Assembly (NCBI RefSeq): GCF_002090075.1
Contig: NZ_BBRI01000002.1
Coordinates: forward strand, 1,178,001 to 1,242,000
DNA from: Demequina sp. NBRC 110052
GTDB lineage: Bacteria > Actinomycetota > Actinomycetes > Actinomycetales > Demequinaceae
DNA length: 64,000 nt
Direction: 5' to 3'
Shown: positions 35,786 to 43,248 of the stretch, piece by piece
How positions within the stretch are numbered: the first letter of the stretch is position 1
Layout of the letters: each line of letters opens with the position of its first letter
Notes under the pieces: generated by a model
Told to the model about the DNA's origin: nothing
Database searches by the model: none
What the model saw: only the letters and a program-made list of their open reading frames with translations
Made by a program: the position numbers and the translations under genes

Positions 35786-36025
35786 CTAGCCTACCGCGCC
35801 TGCGGACCTGTCGTCATCTTCCGTGATAAGGCCGCCGTTCAGCTCGGCCTGACGCATGAACTCGTCCACGGCTGCCTGCGGCACGCGGAACGAGCGGCCG
35901 AACCGCACGGCCGGCATGTCGCCGGCGTGGACCCAGCGGTAGATCGTCATGCGGGAGACGCGCAGCATGTCAGCGACCTCGGCAACGGTGAGGAACTTCG
36001 TGCGCGGCGCGCTGTCATCTGCCAT
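35786..36025 (-). CDS. bldC: BldC-type MerR-like DNA-binding protein
   Basis: This single-domain MerR-like winged HTH, 79 residues, contains [39 protein letters not shown], the BldC signature. BldC binds cooperatively to direct repeats and is a developmental regulator in Streptomyces; in non-sporulating actinobacteria its role is less clear. An AAGGAG site precedes the ATG. The gene diverges from the potassium transporter pair. Confidence 0.93.
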   Translation of the reverse strand: MADDSAPRTKFLTVAEVADMLRVSRMTIYRWVHAGDMPAVRFGRSFRVPQAAVDEFMRQAELNGGLITEDDDRSAGAVG

Positions 36026-36079
36026 GGGCGGTGTCTCCTTCAGATCATCCAGCGCTGATATCGGCCAGATGGTCCTTTC

Positions 36080-36108
36080 ACTGTAGTGGCGGATGTGACA
36101 GTTGTGAA
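36080..36108 (-). promoter_or_regulatory. bldC promoter
   Basis: On the minus strand TTCACA (36103-36108), a 17-nt spacer and TACAGT (36080-36085) form a good housekeeping promoter 55 nt before the bldC ATG. Confidence 0.6.
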
Positions 36109-36229
36109 GAACGAGGAACCTGCCGATAGTGGGGGGTGGGGAACGTCACTCCGGCGTCCCCTGGCCCCGCGCCCGACGCGGCGGTCACCAGAGGACGGGC
36201 GCGCACCCGGGACGCGCGCGAGGGGACAC

Positions 36230-37603
36230 ATGGAGACGTTGCGCGAGGTGCGCGAACGCGTCGGCGAATGGATCGACGGTGTGGCCCTGCGCACCCCGGC
36301 CCGCCTTGCGGTGGCGGGCTTCGCCGTCGCAATCCTGACCTTCACCGGACTGCTGTCGCTGCCTGCGGCGACCACCTCCGGCGAGCGTGCGCCCTTGATC
36401 GACGCACTGTTCACGGCGACGTCAGCGGTGTGCGTCACGGGCCTCGTCACTGTCGATACGGGTACGTACTGGTCCGCCTGGGGGCTGACGATCATCGCCG
36501 TGGCGATCAAGGTCGGCGGCCTTGGGATCATGACCCTCGCATCGCTCGTCGGACTCGCCGTCTCCCGTCGCCTCGGTCTCACGCAGCGCATCCTCGCCGC
36601 GGGCGAGGCTCGCGCGAGCGGGCTCGGCGACCTGCGCTCGCTGCTGCGCACGGTCGTGATCGTCTCGTTCTCGGTCGAGATCGTCATCGCGCTCGTGCTG
36701 TTGCCGCGCTTCCTCACTCTCGACTATGGAGTCGGGCGCTCTTTCGGCTACGCGACTTTCTATGCGATCTCCGCCTTCAACAACGCGGGATTCAGTCCGG
36801 ACCCGGTCGGCCTGATCCCCTATGCGGGCGATCTCTGGATGCTCGTGCCCATCGGACTCGGCGTCTTCATCGGGGGCCTCGGCTACCCCGTGTATCTGAA
36901 CCTCGTGCGCGGATGGCGCAAGCCCCGCCTGTGGTCGCTCCACACGAAACTCACGCTCGTCACGGTGACGGTGTTGGCCCTCATCTCCGCCAGCTTCCTC
37001 GCGGCGTTCGAGTGGACGAACCCGGGCACGCTCGGCGATCACTCGTCTGGCAAGACGATCGGAAACATCTTCTTCCAGTCGATCAACCAGCGCTCCGGCG
37101 GATTCAACTCTTTCGACATCAGCCAGGCACGTGAGCAGACGTGGCTACTCGAAGAGGTGCTGATGTTCATCGGCGGAGGGTCGGGCTCCACCGCAGGAGG
37201 CATTCGCGTCACCACGCTGGCGGTGCTGATGCTCGCGATCTGGGCGGAGGCGCGCGGTCGCCGCGACATGGAGGCGTTCGGCAAGCGGGTGGGCACCGAG
37301 GTGCTGCGCGGCGCTGTCGCTATCACCGTCATCAGCCTGTTCATCGTGATCATCGGCACCGGCGTCTTCATGATGCAGACCAACATCCCCCTGGACCGGT
37401 CCCTCTACGAGGTCGTCTCCGCGTACGCGACCTGCGGTCTGAGCACCGGCATCACAGGTGACCTGCCGACGGAGGCGAAGGCCACCCTTATCGTGCTCAT
37501 GTTCGTGGGCCGCCTCGGCTCTCTCACGGTCGCCGCCGCGCTAGCGTTGAACAAGCAGCGCCGCGTCATCCGGTACCCGTCAGAAAGGCCCCTCATTGGC
37601 TAG
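36230..37603 (+). CDS. Potassium uptake protein, TrkH/KtrB family
   Basis: This ion-conducting membrane subunit, 457 residues, has four repeated pore regions with selectivity-filter glycines (SAVCVTGLVT, AFNNAGFS, NQRSGGFN and TCGLSTGIT). I start at the ATG at 36230, which has an AGGGGA site; the open frame upstream covers the bldC promoter region. It pairs with the TrkA/KtrA-like protein downstream. Confidence 0.94.
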   Translation: METLREVRERVGEWIDGVALRTPARLAVAGFAVAILTFTGLLSLPAATTSGERAPLIDALFTATSAVCVTGLVTVDTGTYWSAWGLTIIAVAIKVGGLGIMTLASLVGLAVSRRLGLTQRILAAGEARASGLGDLRSLLRTVVIVSFSVEIVIALVLLPRFLTLDYGVGRSFGYATFYAISAFNNAGFSPDPVGLIPYAGDLWMLVPIGLGVFIGGLGYPVYLNLVRGWRKPRLWSLHTKLTLVTVTVLALISASFLAAFEWTNPGTLGDHSSGKTIGNIFFQSINQRSGGFNSFDISQAREQTWLLEEVLMFIGGGSGSTAGGIRVTTLAVLMLAIWAEARGRRDMEAFGKRVGTEVLRGAVAITVISLFIVIIGTGVFMMQTNIPLDRSLYEVVSAYATCGLSTGITGDLPTEAKATLIVLMFVGRLGSLTVAAALALNKQRRVIRYPSERPLIG

Positions 37604-38261
37604 CAACGACACCACCTCGTCGGGCGTCCTCGTGTTCGGCCTGGGACGCTTCGGATCCGCGCTCGCCGACGAGCTGGACAGCATGGACGTCGAGGTGCTC
37701 GCGGTCGAGCGCGACCCCGACCTCGTGGAGAAGTGGTCCAAGCGTCTTCCGGTCGTGGAAGCCGACGCGACGGACCCCCGCACCATGGAGCAGATCGGCG
37801 CCAAGGACTTCGGCGCCGCCGTCGTGGGCGTCGGCACGTCGCTCGAGGCGTCGGTGCTCATCACCGGAAACCTCGTGGACGTCGGCATACCGGAGATCTG
37901 GGCCAAGGCCATCTCCACCGAGCACAAGCGCATCCTGCTGCGCATCGGCGCCCACCGAGTGGTGCTGCCCGAGTCCGAGTCCGGCACGCGAGTCGCACAC
38001 TCCGTGGGCGGCAAGATGCTCGACTACATCGAAGTCGAGGACGGCTTCGCGATCGTGAAGATGCGCCCCCCGCGCGAGACGCACAACTTCCGACTCGAGG
38101 AGCTTGACCTGCGCAGCAAGTGGGACCTGCAGGTCATCGGCGTCAAGGTGCCCGGCGAGGACTTCGAGTATGGCGGGCGCGACACCCTCATCACTCCCGA
38201 CTGCATCCTCGTGGTGGGCGGCGACTCGGACGTGCTGGAGAGGTTCTCCCAGCGGCCTTAG
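37596..38261 (+). CDS. Potassium channel regulatory protein, TrkA/KtrA family
   Basis: This cytoplasmic gating ring subunit, 221 residues, has a Rossmann RCK_N domain (VFGLGRFGSALADEL, with the acidic residue in AVERD) and a C-terminal RCK_C domain. The TTG start overlaps the transporter gene by 8 nt and has AAAGG upstream. Nucleotide and possibly c-di-AMP binding control the channel in this family. Confidence 0.93.
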   Translation: MASNDTTSSGVLVFGLGRFGSALADELDSMDVEVLAVERDPDLVEKWSKRLPVVEADATDPRTMEQIGAKDFGAAVVGVGTSLEASVLITGNLVDVGIPEIWAKAISTEHKRILLRIGAHRVVLPESESGTRVAHSVGGKMLDYIEVEDGFAIVKMRPPRETHNFRLEELDLRSKWDLQVIGVKVPGEDFEYGGRDTLITPDCILVVGGDSDVLERFSQRP

Positions 38262-38440
38262 CCCCCGGTTCCTTCCCGACTGCTCCGGCCCCGCCGACAA
38301 CCCCACGCCAACCGGGCGCCTCAGGCCTCCTGATCGCGCGACAGGCGGTCTGCCAGGGGACTCACTACTCCTCACCGTGACCGGACCGTGGCCCGATCGT
38401 GACCACCCAACCCTTGCGCCGCGTCGGGCGTCTCAGTTGT

Positions 38441-39391
38441 ATGAGCACCATGAGCGCAATCATGGGGGGCGCGGGGCGACGGGGCCGCCGCGCAGGGTTC
38501 ATCGTCGGCCTGATGGCCATCGCAGGCATGCTCGCGGCATGCTCGAGCTCCGGCTCCGATGCGTCGGCTTCCTACGACGACGGATACGCCTCGGGCGGTG
38601 ACGTCGGCGCGTACGAGGAGTCCGCAGACGACGGAGGCACCGCACCGTCGGCGCAGGACCGGGCCGTCATCGTGACGGGCGAGATGTACATGACCGTCGA
38701 GGACCCCGTCGCGACTGCCGATCAGGTAGCCACGATCGTGCAGAGCGCGGGCGGACGCGTCGACGGCCGCAGCGAGACGGCCCCCGACGAGTACTACGGC
38801 GGCGCGGCCGCGCTCACCCTGAGGATCCCCGCCGACGAGCTCGACGACGTGCTCGAGCGAGTGCGCGCGCTCGGCACGGTCGACGAACTGCGCACCGAGA
38901 GTTCCGACGTCACGACGCAGGTCACCGACCTCGAGTCCCGGATCTCGACGCTGCGCGCCTCCACCAAGCGCATCGAGGGACTGCTCACTGAGGCCAAGGA
39001 CATCGGTGACATCATCGCGCTCGAGAACGAGCTGTCCAGTCGGCAGGCCGAGCTCGAGAGCCTCGAGGCGCGCCAGCGTGGCCTCGATGACCAGGTGTCG
39101 ATGTCCACGATCTACCTGTCGCTCACCACGGAGCCCGTCGTGATCGTCGACGACTCACCCGACTCCTTCTGGGATGGGCTCGTGAGCGGCTGGAACGCGC
39201 TCGTGGCCTTCGTCTCCGGGGCCCTCGTCGTGATCGGCGTCGTGCTGCCGTGGCTCGCGCTCGCGGGGATCCTCGCGTTCGGCACGATGCTCGTGGTCCG
39301 CGCGAAGCAGGGGCGCGCCCGCCGCTCTGCGGCACCTCAGGTCGAGACCACCGGGCAGGCAGCGCAGGAATCCGAGCCTTCTCAGTCTTGA
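38441..39391 (+). CDS. DUF4349 lipoprotein
   Basis: This envelope protein, 316 residues from the start chosen here, has the lipobox LAAC at Cys34. DUF4349 follows: a beta domain with TGEMYMTVEDP, a coiled coil from about residue 165 to 210 (LESRISTLRASTKRIEGLL), and a C-terminal membrane helix near residue 255. Function unknown. A GTG 14 codons earlier and an ATG three codons later are alternative starts; none has a good ribosome binding site. Confidence 0.82.
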   Translation: MSTMSAIMGGAGRRGRRAGFIVGLMAIAGMLAACSSSGSDASASYDDGYASGGDVGAYEESADDGGTAPSAQDRAVIVTGEMYMTVEDPVATADQVATIVQSAGGRVDGRSETAPDEYYGGAAALTLRIPADELDDVLERVRALGTVDELRTESSDVTTQVTDLESRISTLRASTKRIEGLLTEAKDIGDIIALENELSSRQAELESLEARQRGLDDQVSMSTIYLSLTTEPVVIVDDSPDSFWDGLVSGWNALVAFVSGALVVIGVVLPWLALAGILAFGTMLVVRAKQGRARRSAAPQVETTGQAAQESEPSQS

Positions 39392-39401
39392 CGCGTTCCG
39401 C

Positions 39402-40097
39402 CTACTGCTCGAGCACTCCGCGAGTCACCGAGTCCCCCGAGTGCGTCGGCACGCCGTCGAGCGGCTCGACCGAGATGTCGACGATCGGGAACGCTCCCAC
39501 ATCGAAGCCTGCGGGGATGACGAGCTCTGCGTGATCCCCAGTCAATGGACCCAGGCTGATCATGCCCTCGACACTCGTGTCGATCAGCCACACCTCAAGG
39601 TAGGCGTCCTCGACAGGCACCGAGGTCGTGTCGATGACGAGCACCTCACTGCCGTCGTCGCGCTGCACTACCTCCGCGGTGCCGGCCGGCGCGTCGTCCG
39701 CAAGTGAGGCCAAGGGCGCGGAGGCGACGACGGTGCCGTCGAGGCCCGAACCACCCGACACGATCGCCACGGCGCCCACGCCGCCCACGATCACCCCCGC
39801 CGCTGCGGCCGCCACGCCCACGAACCACCGGGAGCCCCGACGCTCACGACGCTGGGCAAGCTCGTCCACTACAGCGGGCGCCGGCTCGGCGATGTCGGCG
39901 ACGATCGCGTCCCACACACGCGCAGGCGGTGCAGTCAACGGCACGGCTCCCGCGCTCGCGACGCGCGACATCGCGTCGACGTACGCCTCCACCTCGATGC
40001 GGCACGCGGCGCACGAGTCGACGTGCGCGACATCGGCGGACACGCCGTCACCGAGTGCGACGGCGGCGAGCGCGTCATCATCAGGATGCCTGGACAT
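39402..40097 (-). CDS. Zinc-binding anti-sigma factor, RskA-like
   Basis: This membrane anti-sigma factor, 231 residues, carries the ZAS motif H25-x3-C29-x2-C32, one membrane helix (about residues 92-115) and a C-terminal extracytoplasmic RskA domain (VEDAYLEVWLIDTSVEGMISLGPL). It should hold the sigma factor encoded immediately upstream, whose 3' end overlaps it by 17 nt, and release it after proteolysis. Confidence 0.92.
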   Translation of the reverse strand: MSRHPDDDALAAVALGDGVSADVAHVDSCAACRIEVEAYVDAMSRVASAGAVPLTAPPARVWDAIVADIAEPAPAVVDELAQRRERRGSRWFVGVAAAAAGVIVGGVGAVAIVSGGSGLDGTVVASAPLASLADDAPAGTAEVVQRDDGSEVLVIDTTSVPVEDAYLEVWLIDTSVEGMISLGPLTGDHAELVIPAGFDVGAFPIVDISVEPLDGVPTHSGDSVTRGVLEQ

Positions 40098-40692
40098 CGC
40101 CCACCTCCCATCGCTCGCGCAGGGCGATGAGGCTCCTGCGCAGATGACTCTTCACGGTACCGAGAGGCATTCCCAGCCTGTCGGAGATCTGCTCGTGCGT
40201 GGCCCCCTCGTAGAACGCGAGCGCCACGATAGTACGGCGGGGGTCGCCCAGCGCCTCGATCTCGTACGCGATCTCCACGGCCTCTGCCTCGCGCTCGATC
40301 ACCGCGGGCTCGGCGACGTCACGCACCGCCTCAAGCCGGCGCGCCTCGCGCCCGCGGGCCTCCATCGCGTCGGCGATCCGCCGCTTGGCGATGCCGACCA
40401 CCCACCCGCGCAGGTCGCCCCGCGCGGGGTCGAAACCTTCCCTGCCTCGCCACGCGCTGACGAAGGTCTGCTGGGTCACGTCCTCCGCGTCGGCGGCGTT
40501 GCGCAGCGCGCGCAGCGCGAGCGTGTGCACGAGCGGAGAGATGTCGCGGTAGAGGGCCTCGAGCGCTGCCTCACGTCCTGCGACGAAGTCGCGCGCGAGG
40601 GACTCACGATCACGGACGGGCTCGACGACCGGATCTGCGGTCATCGACTCACCTCCGTCGGTGTCGGTGTCGGCCTCGGCGAGGAGCGTCAT
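40081..40692 (-). CDS. ECF RNA polymerase sigma factor (SigK-like)
   Basis: This group IV sigma factor has 203 residues. Region 2 includes DAEDVTQQTFVSAW (about 68-81), and region 4 ends EGATHEQISDRLGMPLGTVKSHLRRSL (about 164-190). It is coupled to the sortase gene upstream (ATGA) and to the anti-sigma gene downstream, so the envelope proteins and their regulator form one unit. Confidence 0.93.
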   Translation of the reverse strand: MTLLAEADTDTDGGESMTADPVVEPVRDRESLARDFVAGREAALEALYRDISPLVHTLALRALRNAADAEDVTQQTFVSAWRGREGFDPARGDLRGWVVGIAKRRIADAMEARGREARRLEAVRDVAEPAVIEREAEAVEIAYEIEALGDPRRTIVALAFYEGATHEQISDRLGMPLGTVKSHLRRSLIALRERWEVGDVQAS

Positions 40693-41348
40693 GGCGACGA
40701 ACCCTCAGGTATCGCCCACACTACGACATTGTCCGAGTAGTGGCGTTCCTGTCGATCCCACGATCCTCCGCACGTGATGAGCGCAAGGCGCGGCTCGCCG
40801 TCGCGCGAGAACACGTCGGCGAAGTCGATCTCGCGCTTGTCGGTCTGCTCGATGCGCTCCACGGTGTAGATCCGCACGCGGTCGCCATCCCGGACCTCGA
40901 TCCTGTCGCCCGCGTTGAGCTCGCGCAGGCGCGCGAAGGGTCCGATCCCACTCGGATCGTCGACGTGCGCCGCGAGCACCATGTGGCCTTCGTCCGCGTC
41001 GAGATCGGGTCCGTAGCGGTACCAGCCAGCGATCTCGGCGCGTTCGGGCACTTCCATCTGCCCGTCCTCCGCGACTCCGACCGGCGCCACTGCCATGTCG
41101 ATGCCGAGCGCGCCGACCACGAGCCGGGTCGGAGCCGTCACAGTGGCCCTGGGCGCGAGCGCCGGGTCGGAGTCCACCACGGCGACCGGCCCGTCGACCA
41201 CCGGGGCGGCGATGGGGCCGATCCGGTCGTCCGCGCGCGCTGCCTGCGGCTCCGGACTGCCGGACATGCCAAGAGGTGCAGCGTCGGGCGTCGTAGCGCA
41301 ACCGGCGAGGATCAGCGACAGCGCGAGAGCGGTGGCGACGATGCGCAT
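40689..41348 (-). CDS. Class F sortase
   Basis: This extracytoplasmic transpeptidase, 219 residues, has a lipobox-like signal (LAGC, Cys17). The sortase barrel holds catalytic His128 (AAHVD), Cys193 (LITCGG) and Arg202 (QERHYSDNVVV). Class F sortases are actinobacterial housekeeping-type enzymes; substrates are poorly known. It lies between the DUF4397 gene and the sigma/anti-sigma pair. An AGAGAGGAA site precedes the ATG. Confidence 0.9.
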   Translation of the reverse strand: MRIVATALALSLILAGCATTPDAAPLGMSGSPEPQAARADDRIGPIAAPVVDGPVAVVDSDPALAPRATVTAPTRLVVGALGIDMAVAPVGVAEDGQMEVPERAEIAGWYRYGPDLDADEGHMVLAAHVDDPSGIGPFARLRELNAGDRIEVRDGDRVRIYTVERIEQTDKREIDFADVFSRDGEPRLALITCGGSWDRQERHYSDNVVVWAIPEGSSP

Positions 41349-41466
41349 GGCGGGCTTCCTCTCTGACGTGGGCTGTGGACGGGGCGAGGCCGCCGCCCTG
41401 CCGGGGGAAGCAGGGCGGCGGCCCGGGGTGCCGGCGGGACACCGGCACCCCTGGGGGGGGAACCGT

Positions 41467-42279
41467 CTAGCGGCGGTTCGCCGCGAGGCGCACGCCCACA
41501 CCTGCCGCCGCGAGCACGGCGAGCGCCGCGGCGATCAGGGCGATCGGGGCGCCCTCACTGTCAGCGGCGAGACCCTGGGTGCCGGTGGGGACGCCCGAGG
41601 GTGCCGTCATGTGGGTGTCCACAGTCTGCACGGCGAGAGCGAGCGACTCTTCAGCGGCGCTGCCCCACGCGTACACGATGGTGTTGACGCCGTCCTCGAT
41701 CGTGACGTCGGCCGGTCCGAGCACCGGGTCGGTCTCGCCCGCAACCGAGACCGCGGCCTCGTACGTCGCGGCCGGGAGGTCGGCCATGACCTCGTCCGGG
41801 TTGGCCAGCGACTCGAACACGACGGAGCCGTCGGCCCAGACATCGACAGCAGGCGCGGCCGCGGTGTGGCGCACAGTCAGTCGGCCCTCACCCGCGTCGG
41901 TCGCGGAGATGTCGTTCGTGAAGAGCGTGGCGGTCGGGTCGCCGCCCTCGGTCAGGTGCGCGACGGCGGTGTAGCTCATGCCCTCCTCGAGAGGCAGATC
42001 GATCGGGCCGAGCAGCGGCGCTGAGGCGTCGGCCGCGTCGGACGCGGTGATCGCCACGGTGTACGTGCCGGGGTCCAGGCTCAGGGGCCCGGCGAGGTCG
42101 CTCGGGGCGAAGTCGTCGAGCGTGAGCGCGTCGTTGACGTACACGTCGACGGTGAGGTCCGGGATGCCGTGGAGCACCGAGAGCTCGGTCTTGCCGTCCT
42201 CGACGGCGCTGGCGGGTGCTGCGAGACCCACCGCGATGAGCGTGCCGGCCGCGATGCCGGCGAACATTGCCTTGCGCAT
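41467..42279 (-). CDS. DUF4397 surface protein
   Basis: This secreted protein, 270 residues, has a signal peptide cleaved near ASA-VED. Two DUF4397 beta-sandwich repeats follow (VLHGIPDLTVDVYVND and VRHTAAAPAVDVWADG). The C-terminal membrane helix with an RR tail resembles a sorting signal, but no LPxTG is present; VPTGT lies about 15 residues before the hydrophobic stretch. Being first in the sortase unit, it may be the sortase substrate (inference). GGAGG precedes the ATG. Confidence 0.87.
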   Translation of the reverse strand: MRKAMFAGIAAGTLIAVGLAAPASAVEDGKTELSVLHGIPDLTVDVYVNDALTLDDFAPSDLAGPLSLDPGTYTVAITASDAADASAPLLGPIDLPLEEGMSYTAVAHLTEGGDPTATLFTNDISATDAGEGRLTVRHTAAAPAVDVWADGSVVFESLANPDEVMADLPAATYEAAVSVAGETDPVLGPADVTIEDGVNTIVYAWGSAAEESLALAVQTVDTHMTAPSGVPTGTQGLAADSEGAPIALIAAALAVLAAAGVGVRLAANRR

Positions 42280-42365
42280 GATCTTTCCTCCCACTCAAGG
42301 GGTCGCCGTGTGCGACCTCCTTGCCCACTACTTCTGGACACGAGGCGGGTTTGGATGCACGCGCA

Positions 42366-42379
42366 TCGAGATTTCTCGA
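42366..42379. repeat. 14-bp palindrome in the DUF4397 upstream region
   Basis: TCGAGA-TT-TCTCGA lies 87 nt upstream of the DUF4397 start. It has no T-run in the direction of the preceding gene, so an operator is as likely as a terminator. Confidence 0.35.
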
Positions 42380-42443
42380 CTTTTCTTCGCGATGGCCTAT
42401 CTACCTGGGGAGATGCTGGGCGCAGGCAATGCCCGATGCTGGC

Positions 42444-43076
42444 TCAGTCCCGCGCGAGCGCACGGGCGACCTCGGCGTCGGTGGTCTGCGCGAAGTCCTC
42501 GTACCACTGGCCCACGGCATCCATGGGCTCTGGCACGAGCACCGCGACGGCAGCGTCGGCCTCGTGTGCCAAGGAGGTCATGACGTCGGGCGGGGCTACG
42601 CCCGCGGCCACGATCACGCGGGCCGCTCCCCTGGCGCGGCACACGGCGATGGCGGCGCGGACGGTGCCGCCGGTGGCGATGCCGTCGTCGACGATGACCA
42701 CGGTACGGCCGCGGAGCGCGAGCGCCTGGCGGCCACCCCTGTAGGCGGCCACGCGACGCTCGAGCTCGGCGCGCTCGCGCCGCGACACCACCGCGACCGC
42801 CTCGCCACTGATTCCGACCGCAGCCATCGTGGCCTGGTCGAGGACTTCCACGCCGTCCTCGCCGATCGCGCCGAAGCCGAACTCCTCGTGGCCGGGAACG
42901 CCGAGCTTGCGCACGACGACCACGTCCAGGTCGAGTCCGAGCGCATCGGCCACCGCGCGGGCCACGATGACACCCCCACGGGGCACCCCGAGCACGAGCG
43001 CGTCGGCGCCTTCGAGCAGGGGCTCCACCAGCCTCGCTGCCGCGGCGCCGGCCTCCTCACGATCGCGCAGGATCAT
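42444..43076 (-). CDS. Phosphoribosyltransferase family protein
   Basis: This type I PRTase-fold protein, 210 residues, has the PRPP-binding motif VVIVDDGIATGGTVRAAI and N-terminal VLGVPRGGVIVARAVA. Stand-alone members of this type (often fused to or near hydrolases) have unknown substrates. The start follows a TACGCT hexamer by 6 nt. Confidence 0.85.
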   Translation of the reverse strand: MILRDREEAGAAAARLVEPLLEGADALVLGVPRGGVIVARAVADALGLDLDVVVVRKLGVPGHEEFGFGAIGEDGVEVLDQATMAAVGISGEAVAVVSRRERAELERRVAAYRGGRQALALRGRTVVIVDDGIATGGTVRAAIAVCRARGAARVIVAAGVAPPDVMTSLAHEADAAVAVLVPEPMDAVGQWYEDFAQTTDAEVARALARD

Positions 43077-43082
43077 GCTTCC

Positions 43083-43088
43083 AGCGTA
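43083..43088 (-). promoter_or_regulatory. Leaderless -10 hexamer (TACGCT) for the phosphoribosyltransferase gene
   Basis: TACGCT on the minus strand is separated by 6 nt from the ATG at 43076; this spacing selects that ATG over an upstream in-frame GTG. Confidence 0.55.
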
Positions 43089-43125
43089 GGCACCGCATCG
43101 CCCGGCCGCACCACCCACTACCTCG

Positions 43126-43196
43126 CCGAAGTGACGGTCAAATGGTGACTGTGCGACGAGACACTCCGCCGTTGCGGCCCTGAGCCGTCACTTCGG
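43126..43196. repeat. 71-bp inverted-repeat structure with 12-bp perfect ends
   Basis: CCGAAGTGACGG (43126-43137) and CCGTCACTTCGG (43185-43196) are perfect inverted arms around 47 nt of unrelated sequence. The element lies between the cellobiose phosphorylase stop and the phosphoribosyltransferase promoter. It may end the phosphorylase transcript or be a small repeat insertion. Confidence 0.5.
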
Positions 43197-43208
43197 AGAG
43201 CGTTGGCG

Positions 43209-43241
43209 GACTGGGCCGAGCGGTGCGACTGGGCCGAGCGG
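43209..43241. repeat. Tandem 15-bp direct repeat
   Basis: GACTGGGCCGAGCGG occurs at 43209-43223 and again at 43227-43241, separated by 3 nt, immediately downstream of the phosphorylase stop codon. Confidence 0.5.
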
Positions 43242-43248
43242 GAAGCGC

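Noticed and set aside
41467-42279. LPxTG cell-wall anchor on the DUF4397 protein
   Set aside because: A hydrophobic stretch and basic tail are present, but the only nearby candidate is VPTGT, which does not match LPxTG.
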